Assembly: GCA_033980235.1 (NCBI GenBank)
Contig: CM067070.1
Location: 30,882,094 to 30,946,093 of the forward strand
DNA length: 64,000 bases
Origin: Diadema setosum
Taxonomy: Eukaryota > Echinodermata > Echinoidea > Diadematoida > Diadematidae
Reading direction: 5' to 3'
The notes beneath the pieces are model-generated. The model saw nothing but the letters and a program-made list of their open reading frames with translations, had not been told where the DNA came from and ran no database searches. This document shows positions 13,301-28,000 of this stretch, one piece after another (position 1 is the stretch's first letter; each line of letters starts with the position of its first letter). A program made the position numbers and the translations under genes.

Positions 13301-16300
13301 TGATCGCATTGAAATGAAATGTCCTATATAGATAATGTCAAATCATAATTATGTAATGTTTAACGTAAGAAGTTTTGTAGATTTATTTTTAATCAAAGAA
13401 CATGATAGTATGACATTTATAAGCTGAATTTTATAATTTCTGATGAATTGCCATTTTGTTATAAGGCCTACGCCAATACGTTTCCCAAAATTGTTCTTTT
13501 TGAAAAGGTTGGCCTAAACTCATGAGAATTTGATTTTTTTACTTGAATCAGATCAATTTAAATAACTTCACTGATTTAGGTACTAAGGTTTCTGAAAAGA
13601 AATATCTGTTTTGATGACATGCCTGAAGTCATATGGCGCCATTTCCACCTTTTTTTCGTTTTCTTTCTCTTTTGCTCTGAAAGCCACGTATAATGCATAC
13701 AGTATGTCTTCTGCGTATCCATCAGAGGTACTTTCTAAAGCATTTAATTTACATTGACTTCTCGTACCTGAATTCCGTTGCCCTCACGTCAGCCGTTTTT
13801 ATATTCAGCACTCTTATACTTTCATACAACAAGTCTAATTACAGCAAATGTTAGTACATAGGTTATGCAACACCATTTTTTCAGGTGACCGGAACAATCC
13901 CTCAAAATGTAATTTATGTACCCAATGTGTATGTGTATAAGCTCTCCATACACGCCCGCTTGGCTTCCCTGAATTCCATTTGTTTGTACATGTATTCATA
14001 TCAGCCTAAGCCCTTTTACATTGTTCATTACCCTTAGAATGGACTGTGCACACTTATGTAACAAGTGTTTGTCACCTAGTTAACCTGAATCATAATGAAA
14101 TTCAGTTTTGCTTTTGTTTTCGGGTTTTTTCCCCATTTCTTATGAGCATTTAAAGGACCGATAGTGCAAGGTTCATGAACTCTGGAACTTCGCCACTTTG
14201 GTATCTGCCCTGTTATTGTCCTACAAGCATTTCCCGTTCTCTTTGTCAGGTGGGCGGAATAATACCGTAATTGTAATTTGTGTACTCATTGGACGGACGT
14301 GCTCTTAATACACGCCCGCTTGGCTTCTCTTGACTTCCTTTTCTTTTTTGTACATGTATCCATATCAGTGTAACTCCACTGCTGGGCTTTTTATTCCATG
14401 TCACACCAGACCTCAACATGCCTCGCTTGATATTTTTTCTTCTTTTTCCGTTTTAAACGGACATTTTTCTTTTTCCGTATCTGATATGAATTTCATATAC
14501 CTACATAAAAATAGATATATTTTGAATGTTTTTATATAATTAAAAGATTATTGGTGAGATTGGATAAATATAAACGATATGAATAATTTAAAAATTAAAT
14601 GAATGTTGTTGAGATTGGATAAATGTTAAACGATATTAAGTATTTGATACTTTGCTGTCATTACTGCTGCAAGTTGTCAGCTATAATGACAAGTTTGTTA
14701 CACCATAATAATAATGACTTTGTTTGTTATAGTCTTCTCGACAAACAGAGCTCGATTTGAAATTGAGCTTTTTTTTTTAGTATGTACTTGTGATCGCTGT
14801 GGAGCGTCCTTATGTTTCATTGGAAATAATTCAGTTGAGATGTGCAAAACAATCGCTAATTTTGTAGTTCGTAATTTAATGAGGTACCATGATGATATAC
14901 CATGTCGCACCTCGCACTCATCCATCAGCACACATACTTTCACACGCACATTCTGTATGACTTGCCCTATTCCTTCCTTCCCTTCTTGTCTGCTTTCAGT
15001 AATTCGTAAGCAAGTATTTATGATCATGTTGTGGTCAATATGTTGTTCCTATTCAAAATATGGATGAAATAAATCTATGTACACATAAAAATGTCCAATG
15101 TCGGTATTATTTACCTGACGAATTTAATTCAGAATTTTCTAGCAATGAACATTTTCTCAGTGTATTACACGTTAATGCTCGCAGTCTTCAAAGAAATTTC
15201 GAAAATATGCAATTATTGTTGTCTGCGATAAATATGAAATTTTCAGTTATCGGTGTCACAGAAACATGGCTTAACGACAAATCTCCCCCTTTATATAACA
15301 TTGATGGATATTCTGTTGTCCGGTCTGATAGAAAATGCGGACGAGGGGGCGGAGTTGCTTTGTTCTTATCACACTCGTTATCGTTTAAAGTAAGACCTGA
15401 TTTGATATATAACGGAATTGAATTTGATTGCATGTGTGTTGAAATTAATATGTGTAATAGAAGAAATATAATACTTTGTGTTGTATACAGGCCCCCTCAT
15501 ACAGACAGTAATTTATTTTTGGAAAATTTGGATGTTTTATTAGAGCTGATCAATCAAGAAAACAAAGATGTTTACTTGATGGGTGATTTCAATATTGATC
15601 TTTTGAATCAAGGAAGTAATGCTAAGAATAAGTTTTGCAATATTTTGCAAGCAAATTTCTGTAATGTCACTATAGATAAGCCCTCGAGAATGACGGTTAA
15701 CTCATCAACATTGATTGATAATATTGTTACTAATATTGACACAGATCATTCGAAATCTGGTCTTTTGTATAGTGATATATCTGATCATTTACCTATATTT
15801 TTTATCAGTGACGAGATACAACATTCCCATGTCAAGCAAACAGAAAGTAAGAAGAAGCGCAAATTCACATCAGAAAATATATCATTACTCAACGACGATT
15901 TAATCTCGGAGACATGGGATGATGTATTGCTTTGCGCAGACCCAAATATTGCCTATGATACGTTTTGGAATATATTTCTTTCTTACTTTAACAAACATAT
16001 CCCCGCAATTGAAAGGAAAAGTAATAGAAAAATTAAAAATCCATGGATAACAAAAGGAATTTTCCGATCAATAAAGAAAAGAAATATGTTATATAAATGC
16101 AGTTTACGGGATCCTAATAATGATAACGTTAATCGATATAAATTGTATAGAAATAAATTGACACAAATTATAAGGCTTTCCCGTAGGATGTTTTATACAG
16201 AAGCCTTTCAAAATGCTACTGGAAATATGTCAGCCACTTGGAAAGTTATTAATGATGTGATTGGTAAGCAAAAGAATATGTCAACATTTCAAATTATGCG

Positions 16301-19014
16301 TGACGGTCAAACACTCTGTAACCCAAGGGATGTAGCATGTTGTTTCAATGAGTATTTTGTTGCTATAGGTCCTAGTCAAGCTTCAAAAATAGATCCCACA
16401 CAAACTGATTTTTCGCAGTATTTAGGTGCGTCAAATGATAATTCATTATTTTTTAAACCAACAGATTATGGTGAGATTCTTGACATTGTTCACTCATTAA
16501 AATCAAGTTATGCAACTGGTCATGATGAAATGAGTACGTATTTTTTAAAACAGATTATTGGTAGTATACTGACACCCTTAGTGTACATTTGTAATTTGTC
16601 ACTCTCAACTGGTATATTTCCGAATGCATGTAAAATTGCTAAAGTTATTCCAATATATAAAAAAGATGACTCTTCTTTTGTATCAAATTACCGTCCTATT
16701 TCTATTCTTCCTAGTATTTCTAAGGTAATAGAAAGGCTTGTATATAACAGATTGTATGATTTTTTGACACAATATGATATATTTAACCAAGACCAGTATG
16801 GCTTCAGGAAATTTCATTCAACAGATATGGCACTAGCCCAATTATACGATAGAGTGTCGACTGTCTTAGCTGAACAAAAACATGTCATCGGTGTTTTCAT
16901 GGACCTAAGCAAGGCATTCGACACTCTTGACCACACTATCCTCATACGTAAATTGCAGTCCTATGGTGTTCGTGGTATTCCACTTGAATGGTTTAAAGAT
17001 TACTTGTTAAATAGAAAGCAATATGTGTACTATGAATCTGTTAACTCTGAAGTATTACCTATACAATGTGGAGTCCCACAAGGATCCATATTGGGACCGT
17101 TATTATTTCTAGTGTATGTAAATGATATTTCAAACTCATCTAAGTCACTGCAATATATTATGTTTGCTGATGACACCAATGTATTTTGTTCCAATACTGA
17201 TTTTCATTCGCTCCTAAGAACTCTTAACACTGAATTACCGAAACTATCTATGTGGTTTAAGAGTAATAGATTATCACTTAATCTGAAAAAGACAAATTTT
17301 ATGTATTTCTATAACAAGAAGCACAACATTGAAATGCAACATTTAAATATTATGGTGGATGGTGTATTATTGGAACAAAAAGAGAGTATTAAATTCCTCG
17401 GAATATATATAAATGAAAATATGAAATGGAATGTTCATGTACAATATATCTCTGATAAAGTATCTCGTAATGTTGGTATACTTCAAAAGTTGAAGTATTA
17501 TGTCCCTCAGAATATCTTATTTATGTTATATAATTCATTGATATTATCGCACATTTCTTATTGCAACATTGTATGGGCAACATCAAAAAGCCACATTGAT
17601 AGTATATTACTTTTGCAAAAGAAAGCAATACGTATATGCACCAACTCAGGTTATCGAGACCATTCAGATCCTTTATTCGCAGAATTAAGAACACTTAAGG
17701 TAAATGACATTAATTTTTTGCAAAACTCACTCTTTATGTTTCGCTTACATAATGGTCAGTTGCCATCTTCTTTTGACTCATTATTTCAATTAAATAAGGA
17801 AATACATTCTTATCCAACAAGACAATCTGATAAGTTTCACTTGTATAATCCCAAAACAGTGATGGCTCTGAAATCTGTCAGACACACCGGACCCGATGTT
17901 TGGAATTCTCTTCCTTCTGAAATTCGAAGTTTAAAGTCCACGTATTCTTTTAGGAAGGCTGTAAAAACGATGTTGTTATCTGAATATCAGTAATTCCATT
18001 GTCATTGTTATATACACGAAATTCTTTTGTACAAATATCGACACAATTAGTCTATTATGTAATAATGATTATGTAACCGACCATGACCTGTATCAACTGT
18101 CCACCTGTACCTCGTTGAAGAAATATTTTGTCATGTCTTGCTAATCAGTGATACAGGTGATTTTATTTTGTATAAACCTTTAGTGAAAGCAGACAAACCT
18201 CTCCCTTCCCTTTCTCCTTTCAACTATCCTATCTCTATGCAAGTCATCCCTCCCTCCTATTCTCCTTCCGATGTACATTATAATATTATGTTATGCTACG
18301 GGGGCTGCACGCAAATCAAGCTACGCTTATGCTGTAGCCCCTCTGTATTATTCATTGTAGTATGTTTTGTTGTACTTTTGCTGTACATTGTACACAGACA
18401 ATGAACAAGAAAATACTTGTATATATTATCATATTTATGTTTGTACATGAATGTATATATATATATATATATTACAATGATAATACAGAAACCAATAAAT
18501 CAAATCAAATCAAAAAAAAAAACATGGTTGTCAGTTTTCGGTTGCCAAGGCAGCCAGCAATATCGGACATAGCTATATTATATATCAAAAAGTTTTGAAT
18601 AAGATCTTAAAAAGTCAACAAATTTGGTTGAAATCGGGTAAAGTGTGTAGGAGTGGCAAATGGAAACATGGTAGTGCCCCCCCCCCTTGTGCTTTTTTGC
18701 TCTAAGCCTATTTTGAACCCTCTGTACAAAACTTCTACTTTGCGCAGAGGTCAATGAGTGTGGTTAACACCCAGGGACTGGTTGCTCTTGGACAATTGTA
18801 AAATTGTGAAATTGCACCACCACAGCCAGTCTTCATTCATCCTGAAATACACTGTATGCAAGAACATGAAAACATATGATTGCTCTTTTTTAATTCAAGC
18901 TAGCAATGTCCAGGGTCGTAAATAATTTATAAAGCATTGATGTTCCTTGGAGCAAAAGACCAGAGGACCAGTCAGCAGAGTGGTATTCGGGGTATATTGT
19001 TCAATGTCATTGTA

Positions 19015-19063
<49 letters not shown>

Positions 19064-22000
19064 ACGTTACACACCATTTGTGCCTGTGTAAAGTTCAATA
19101 TTTTACACAGGGTTCGAACTGTACAGTTGTTCGCTGTTTGTTGCTCGTCGTAGTTATTCTAATCGATAGTTTGCTAAGACTCTTCGTTCATTCCTTTGTA
19201 TATTCAATTAGGGCTCACAAATTCAAGTTTAACTTACTTTGTGTTCTAAATTTTGGCTTTGAATTCAGCTCCCAAACAAAATTTAGTTACGACCAAAATC
19301 CCACTGCGAATGGTCGCACAAAAGAACCAAGATGTTGACGTTCACGTGGTTTCATCTAAGAGTGATATTGCCGGTACAGACATAATGATAATTTGTCACT
19401 TCAGTACAATATGCTACAATGGTCACTTACATGTGAGTTACAGACAAAATGCAATAACCAAAAGTTCCATGAAATCCCCTTGTAATTGCTGGGTACTCTG
19501 CCTACTTGTACTTTGTGGTTTTTATAGGACCCTTCAAGACATTTTTTTTTTTAATGAACGTATGCACAAGTATATATTGGAAGACATACGATGTCTTGTG
19601 TGTGTGTGTATAGATATTGACCAAAGTAGCGGAGGAGTTTCAAGTTGTGGACCTACTGATATTACATGCATAATTTTATGAAAGGAAATAACCTACCCAA
19701 TCCAGAATGTTCTAGGAAGTGCCCTCATATTTGGCTAAGTGATGAAATACACACACTGTACAGCACATGGTGCCACACTTTGAGAAAATCATTTTTTGTG
19801 TGTGTCATTTCAAAATCTATTGTAGAATTACTGATAAAATTAAACCACCTGAACATCAAAGCATTAGTCCTTTCATGCGATCATTCTCAGTGTGATTTGG
19901 TCACAATCCCGTTCCATTTAGACGAACGTGGTGTATTGGTAGCAAGAAATACTCCAAATCCAAAATCAGCAAAGTGTCATAAAAATGCTTATTGTATCTA
20001 AAAGGAAGAAAACCAGCAACAAGGATATCAGGGGTATCAAGGTATTATAATTTTAACGCACCTTTTTGTACTTTACGTGAGGCAAGGAAAATGAAAACAC
20101 ACAGATGCATATCACTGTATTATGCTTCTAGTTATACGTCATGCAACTATCTTATCTGCCACATAAATCATCTTATCCTGATCAATCTCACTAGTTCTGC
20201 TTGCTGTAAACCCTTTTTCATCTACCACATTATATACTGGTTTCTGCACTCTATTTGCGCTCTCAGCATTTGTCAATTCGTTTGTCATCTGTCCATTGTT
20301 TCGATCCAGTCCCTCTATTGATGGACTGGCATAATAATAATAATGATAATAATAAGAAGAAGAAGGATAAGGATAAAAGTATTGATTATAATGAAGATGA
20401 TAATACATGCATGCATAAATACTTACATGTAACTTCTCTAGCGCAACTTTCTACACTTGTATTTTGAATAAATGTTAAAGGCGCTTTACACTACAGATAA
20501 AGATAATAACAAACATTGACTGAAAGTACGATAACTGAACGCCTCATAATTCTCACATATGCGTCAATGATTTTTTTTTCAGCAAGATGTCTAGGAAAAC
20601 ATGTTGGTAATGCCTTGCAGGTTTTTTTTTTTTTTGTCTGATTATGATCATTACAACTTACAAAGGCATGAAACATTTCTTCTCTTTTCTCTCATTTTCA
20701 TCATATTCAATTTTCGTTTTTTATACCCTTTATAGATACGTGTCAACTGAGTGATATAAGTATAAATCCCGTTGATTTTGTACTTGTTGTTATTTTTGTT
20801 ACTGTTATTGGCTTTTTTACAAGAAGAAGTAATGTGATTGTTCATAATACCGTTGCAGATATACTATGTGGACACGCGATTTCAGAAGACAAATTGACAG
20901 AATCAGACAGAGCACTGGAGAAGACGGACAAGCCTGCAAAGGGTTATAAAGGTGTGTGTTCAGAAGTTGTCTCAACCTTTATTAATTTTACTTCATTTCT
21001 GTTTGCATAATTACTAGTTGCGAAATTTACACTGACAAGGCACAATTCTGAAAGTATGCAATGAGAATATTAATTGAAAATACATCACCTGTTGAGAAAA
21101 TCAAATTCAGCATGAAATATAAACCCAAAGACACATACACACACATCATTATGAAACACATACGTACATTAGAGGGGATATAACCTACTAAAAACCATAA
21201 CGGATCACGATTATACCACTATTGCATTCAATTTCAATTTTTAAGGAGGATGGCTAGAAACTGATCAGTAAGAACGCTGGAGGACGATTGTTCCAATCCT
21301 TGTGGGATTCATTTATGAGTACATAATGTATTTATTGTTGCGTGAATATTGTTTGCTTCGGAATGGTTTTATATTCAAGTAATATGCAGTTTAAAGTTTC
21401 CAGGTTAGCATACCTGTACAGTGACGGGGCGATTAAACTGCACAATACTTAAATATGAGACCATTCTGAAGCAAATAATTTTCAAACAACTGTACTCTAA
21501 ATGAAACCCACAAGGATTAAAAAAAGAATCATCCCCAAGCATTCCCACTGATTCCCACTGATCAGTTACTAGCCAAGCCCTTAACGACTTTAAGGAGCAA
21601 ACATAAACAACAACAACCTCTTGTGCTGACCAGCATTTACAAAGTCTTTTACTTCTAGCGTACGGGGTTGATACAGTTTGCCTGCTACCGTTTCCTTACT
21701 ATTGCTAGTTACCTGGGACAAACCACGAGGGGTCGGCATCATTTGCACATTTTTTTTTTTTTGTGTGTGTGTGTGTGTGTGTGTGCTTTGCTTTCGGTTG
21801 TTTTTGTGTGTGTGGGTGGGTAGTGGACCACTTCAACGGGTTGACACCCTGTTCCATGCAATGAATGAATGAAGTGAGATATTTTACGTGCGTAAGTAGT
21901 ACGTATTCAACTCACATGCATGACCTCCATGACAGAGGGTTTTGCCTTCTACTATATAATAGGGAACGGAATTCTTACACACATCATTGCTCATGCAATT

Positions 22001-25000
22001 CGGGATTCAAACAGAGTGTCCTTAGATCTGAAGGCAAACTCGCTACCGAAATTTACCCCAAATAAGGGTAAAACCGATTTAGAAACACTGGGAGGATGGT
22101 AGTCAGGACCAACACTGAAAGAAAGTCTACTTTATACCAACATATTAGGTCATGCTTTCGTTACTCATTGTTGTTACTCTCCTTTCGAGAGATCATGAAG
22201 TCGTAGGTTCGAATTCTTCTCGAGTACGTACCCCCGTTATTTTTTTTTTACCAAGGCTCCAAACTAAACACTTATCAATCCAGTGCTTATTTACGTTGAT
22301 GTAGGGCAATTCATCAATCAGTTGTCATTATATTGTTGTCATCTTTCTGCCACGTCTGGTTAAGAAGTAGATCATACACCACAAATGAAATAATCCTTGT
22401 CTTCAAGCCAGGTGAAAATGTCTTACGATTCTCTTTCCTGTCATTGTGATACCTTATTTTTCAGAGAACACCACCGTCATCTCGGTGTCACATGATGAGC
22501 TAAAACAAGTAGCCACATACCTCATCCCGCGACTAGCAGAAAAGCTTTGCATCAAACTGAAAGTGGACAACGAGAAATATCTTAACCATGGGTTGCTACA
22601 GGCACTTCTGGATTGGAGGAAAAGGGGGAGTGAGAAAGAGTCTCCAGCAAAGCTCCGAGACTCTCTGCAAACTGCATTAAGTGATCTTAACTTCGATGGT
22701 ATGAGAATTACTAGCTCACTTGTTATCTGTGTAGTACATTATGTGTTTTTGCGAATCGCATGATTTTACACACTTTGCCCTTTGGCCTTTGCCCTTTGCA
22801 CTTTGGAATTTAAAGATGGATCCGTTTATTGAATTGCCTATCGATCGTGGTGAATTGCTGTGAAATATTTTGTGACAATATTCAAAGTTTTTGAATAAAA
22901 AAAAAATAAACAGATGTTTCGCTCTAAAAAAATGAAGAATTTGTTCGTAAAAATAAACAATGAGTCAATTTTGATAAATTCTTTTAAATAACTGATTTTG
23001 TAACATTCCGTTGGCGTTGAACGCAAAGGTATGTATATCGGTTACCCGCGTAATAGAAAGTTTTGTTTTAGAGATATACACAAGCAGAAAAACATCTAAA
23101 CCTCTAAACACTTTTGTTTTATAACGAATTCAATGAAGGTGCATATGTCCATAGTAAGGGAGTTCCAGATATCTGGAATGGATATCGGTAATGTGTCAAG
23201 TTGCGCTTAAACATGGAGTTAAAAATAGACGGGACGCAGTAATTATTATAACGGTGCATAAATTGCCCTAATTGATATAACATCTAATTTTTGAAATCTT
23301 TTTATTAAAGAACAAGGGATCTGCATGAGAACATGGAACGGTACGTCAATTAATACGAAGAGCCTTCTTTTGTAACGTTAAAACCCTATCCAATAATGAC
23401 TGATGCGTGTTTCCCCATACTAACAAAGATGAATAGAAAGTAAATAACGAATGTTGAAGAATGTACAATATTATTGTAGTCAATTTATAACACATCAGTT
23501 ACGTACAATTATCTCACAGACATTATCAATATGAATTTTCCAGGAAAGTTTAGTATATATCGACTGTAATTCCGAAAAAAAAAAATGTATGTGAAACGTT
23601 TTCTAAGACAGCGTCACCAAAACAGATAACCATATTCAAATTATCGATGTGTTGTCGAAAAACATATGAAGAGTTTGTTCGCGAAAACCGATAAGTTTGC
23701 CAAATGGAGATATTTGCGATGAAAGGTCAAGAAAAATAAAGAGAATGATAAGAACATTGTTGCTTCTTTTGACCATAACCTCAAATGTTATATGTACTGA
23801 CCAATATATCATTGCAAAGGTATTATTTCGTACTTTATGACAGAGACCGTACTTCAAAATCTTCAAAAATGGACTTATCGGTTTTTGCAAACAAACTGTT
23901 CATATATTCATATATTTTTTTTTATTGTCATTATCATTCTAAGACAACTTATTTGCTCTTATCCACTCAAATAACATTTTGTAACTCAGAATTAACTGTC
24001 TGCGCAAAAGTATTTGGGTATCCATTTGAAAAATGAAAACAATTACATTTGAATCAGTGGGCGCAATAAATTACCTTGTGGCAAGCTAAACTTGGATTCT
24101 CTCATATCAGAGTTGTGATTGTTTTACAAGAAGTATTGTTTTTTTAACACATTGTCAAACCGAAACATATTTTCAAAATGAAAAAAAAGTAGAGCTAAGT
24201 TCGTTCTATGAAGACATTAATGGCTGAAATTTCATGTATTTAGATTGTGGCCATTACAGCGGTGTCCTGATCTAGATTTGGGGTGCGGGTGATTGTTTTT
24301 GTATATTTTCAGCATCTTCTTGAAAAATCTCTGAAACATTTTCACCCGTTAGCAGATAGCATCCTTATGGTAATACGATCTTCATTTGGATAAAAATGAC
24401 TGGGGTGAGGGATTTTAGGTCTCCTGGGGGGGGGGGGGAGGGGGAGGGGGAGGGGGAGGGGGCAGCATACTCATTCTTTTAGTTAGTTGCAAAGGAAAGC
24501 AAACAAGAAGTCATTTCTTTCGCAGATATGTTTATGCGGGAAAACATTACACAACCTCTTATAAGGAATTGGAATGAACACCGTTTTCCCTTGGAGGAAA
24601 GGGTCTTCTGACATGTTTTACAAATATGTATCGCCATTTCTCTGTGGCCACTGCGGCAAATCAAATGGGGTTTTCCGTAAGATGTAGGTATTAAGTTTTA
24701 GTTTCATAATCCTAAATTGCATTTTGATTGATTTGGTATCTTTTAAGTTATTGTTGCAAAAAGTCCAATTCTGATCCTGCATCACAAAACCAACAGAAAG
24801 TCGCCAGACATGAATTTTTAGTTAAAGGCATATTCTGAAAGAGCAGACTACAAGCTTTAAAAAGATGTATAAATCATTTCAAATTGACTATCCCAACCAA
24901 TCAAAATATTGCAAAGAAAGCACACACTTTGGAAAAGTGTAAATTGACAAAAGAGTCTCTTACGTACATGGTCTATTCAAGCTCTAAACCTTTACCAAAC

Positions 25001-28000
25001 CGTGCGAATTGTGCAATGAACGGAAAAAAATAAAGGTTGTAAACCACCGAAGCAACAACAATGGAGGGATTAGCAAATTGGGCTGAAAATAAGCATGCTC
25101 CAAAACATATCCTCTCCTTAATATATATGCCAACTTTCAAAGCATTAGCATTATTATTTCAAAAGTTATTAGAGTTGAAAGTGCAGAGCAAGGAAATATT
25201 TTTTCAATAAATGAAAGAGGGGCCTCCAAGACATACCTGATCTTATCACTTTACAATAAAACAAGAAAAACTGCTGAATTTCCCATTTATTTTATAATTC
25301 CGTATTTAGAAATAATGGAGGAGAAGAATAGCTCTTTCAGAAAATATGAAAAACTTCAGATTAACTTGGTTCATCTGTTTCACTCTACTTTTTTAATTCC
25401 TCACATAAAATAAGGGGGTGCGACTTTTCTTTGATTTGCGATTGACGGTCACAATTGCATTTTTTTTTTCAGGGGGTGGGGGATGGAGTTCATATTCAAG
25501 CAGTTGCCGCCACCAAAAGCTTCTCAACAGGTTTCACAAATTATTCTTCCAATTCCAGGGATTAGCTGACAAGATTGATTGAAAATATGTTAATTCCGGT
25601 GATTAGCATCACCAGCTTCCCAAGCAAAGGGAGTCTATCCTGTTAACTTAGATATGATATTGTTGTCTAAAGTTGATGTTGTATGCATGAAAACACTTTT
25701 GTTTGTGTAACAACGATGTTACGTTACCTTTTTCTAGCTTGCATCTTGACTGAAATAGACCTGAAGATCTTACAAGACATGGTACCACCTGAATTTTATG
25801 GTCCGATAGTCAACAAGCTCGACTTGCAGGTGGTGAGTCCCAGTAGAGGGTTGCTCAACTGTCTCACAACATGGCGTGATGTCCAGCCAAAGTGGAAGAT
25901 ATCATACGAAGAGCGTCGTTCAAATCTTCATACCATCCTGCGGACCGTAGAAGCACCAGTTGGTAAAGATTTATATTTGTCGGATGTTTGTTAGAAACCC
26001 TTGTCCATCTCTTTACTTTATCTCTCATTTCATCTGAAGTAGAGCTTTTTCTTTAATTGATTTGGATGCAGTTGTAAGTAGAAACACACGCACACAGGTG
26101 CACAAACACAAATACACCCATGCAAACAAACAAAAACGAGCAAATGTGAAAAAACTGCAGAGATATATATGTAAGCAAGTGTCTACAATGTCTATATGTG
26201 ACCGTGCATTACAAAACAAACAAAAAATCGCACCTCTTCATTTTACATGAGGACACAAGAAAGGTGAAATACGTGAACCAAGTCAATTTTTAGTTTTACC
26301 ATTATTTCTGAAAGAGCTTTTCGTCTTCTACATTATTCTTAAGTTTGGGATCATAAATTGAATGGAAAAGTGGGTTTTTTTGACAACTCCTTTTTCGGTA
26401 GAATATTGTGATCAGGTTTTTCAGAGAGGCCCCTTTCATCTCTTGAAATTCATTTGCGCCCTCTTCACTTTCACTTTCAACTCTAACAACTTTTGAAAGG
26501 ATGATGCTACTGCTCTAAAAGTTGACATTTATCATGGTCAGAAACTTGGCAATAGACCATGCTCAATTTCAACTTAATTTGATAATCCCATTGTTGGTGG
26601 TACAGTGGTTAACATCATATTTTAGTTCCATTCATGACACTGGTAGCACTGCTTGGTAAAAGTTAAACACTTGAATAGATCCTGTACGCCAGAGCCTCTT
26701 TTCTCAGTTCACACTTTTCCAGAGTGTGTGCTTTCTTTCCAGTATTTATATAGGTTAGAAAGATCCGTTTGAATTGAGTTATACGTCACTTTAAAGCTTT
26801 GAGTCTGCTCTTTCAGAATCTGCCCTCAACTATAATCAATATGTGGCGACTTTTTTGTTTTGTTTTGTGGTGCAAGGTCACTTATGAGACAAAAAAAAAA
26901 TCATAATCAGCTATATTAAAGAAACCATTGTGTCTCAATCTTTTTTTTTTCTTTTTTTTTGTCCGTTGTCTATTATGCTTAGGGTCAGTTGTACTCCCGG
27001 TATCCGGAACCCACTTGTACAAACTCGAACTGATGGATATTGCTTTCAACATTCTCATGGAGGATGTATACCCCATGGCAGAGGCACTTGGGATCCACGG
27101 CAGTGACCTTGCTAAATACAGACGTCATCATGACTTCAACAGCGGCACGCTCGTTCTCGTAGGAGAATTAGACAACGCATTGAAGACACGCAAGGCACTC
27201 GCTGAGGCATTATGGAAAGAACTCTTCCTTGACGTGACAAGATGTGTGACGTTAGGTATGCTATTTTTCTTTTCTTTTTTAGTCAGATGCACAAATAAGC
27301 AATGCCGAAAAAAAAACTGTGTGTAATATCGTAAAAATAATGGATATGTAAAATGACCAGAAGAGTCTAATCTTTATTCATCACTTGAAGGTGTTGTTAA
27401 ATATTACGTTTTGTTTGCTTTCACCATTACGTATTCTAGAAAAGAAATAAGGGTTAAAGAGCCTATTAGATTTGTATGACTTATCAGTGAACAATACGCT
27501 CCCCCCCCCCTCCCAATCTCTCTCTCATGTTCCGTCTTGTCTCTCTACCCTATTTTATGACAGGATTGATTGTTTAAGCTTACTGCATCAATATCAACCA
27601 CATCAAATTTATGTCAAGTTTAATATCATGCTCTCATCAATATCAAGTTCCTGGCAGCAAATAATCGTTTTGCGGTCAAAGATTGTAATGTTTGCGGTAG
27701 ACACTTTAGATTTTTGTTGTTATTGGATTGTATTCAGATTATGAACGGAGTTACAGCGACATGCTTTCCATGACTGCTGATCTGACAGATGACGAAATAA
27801 TCGAGCTCGCAGAGCAGCTCGGGCTGAGGGCAGTAGATGTAAAAGCGTTTCAAAATGACGAGAAGGAACTTGACAGACTAAAGATGTTCATCCTGTGGAA
27901 GAGGACAGTTCGACGTGTACCATATGATTACCAAGCTGCTCTGGATACTGCTCTACTCAAGTTGGGCTTCAAACAAGTCAAAGAGTTTGAGTACAGAGGT

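Larger units (their letters stand above)
11890..18523 (+). mobile_element. LINE copy 2, apparently complete
   Basis: A non-LTR retrotransposon of about 6.6 kb lying in the gene 1 intron between C and the linker exon. In order it has a 5' leader, ORF1 (12087-13049), a 2-kb spacer, ORF2 (15060-17993), a 3' UTR with the conserved hairpin at 18301-18341, and a tail of AATCA units plus poly(A) ending near 18523. Both ORFs are open. The left boundary is an estimate, because no target-site duplication could be matched by eye. Confidence 0.8.

Noticed and set aside
18937..19681. Plus-strand ORFs of 133 and 142 codons
   Set aside because: The first runs through the CA microsatellite. Neither has recognisable domains, and neither has flanking splice sites in the phase used by gene 1. 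Probably chance open frames.
22146..22220. tRNA-like B box (GGTTCGAATTC) near 22206
   Set aside because: No matching A box or cloverleaf upstream and no acceptor stem pairing; at most a SINE fragment.
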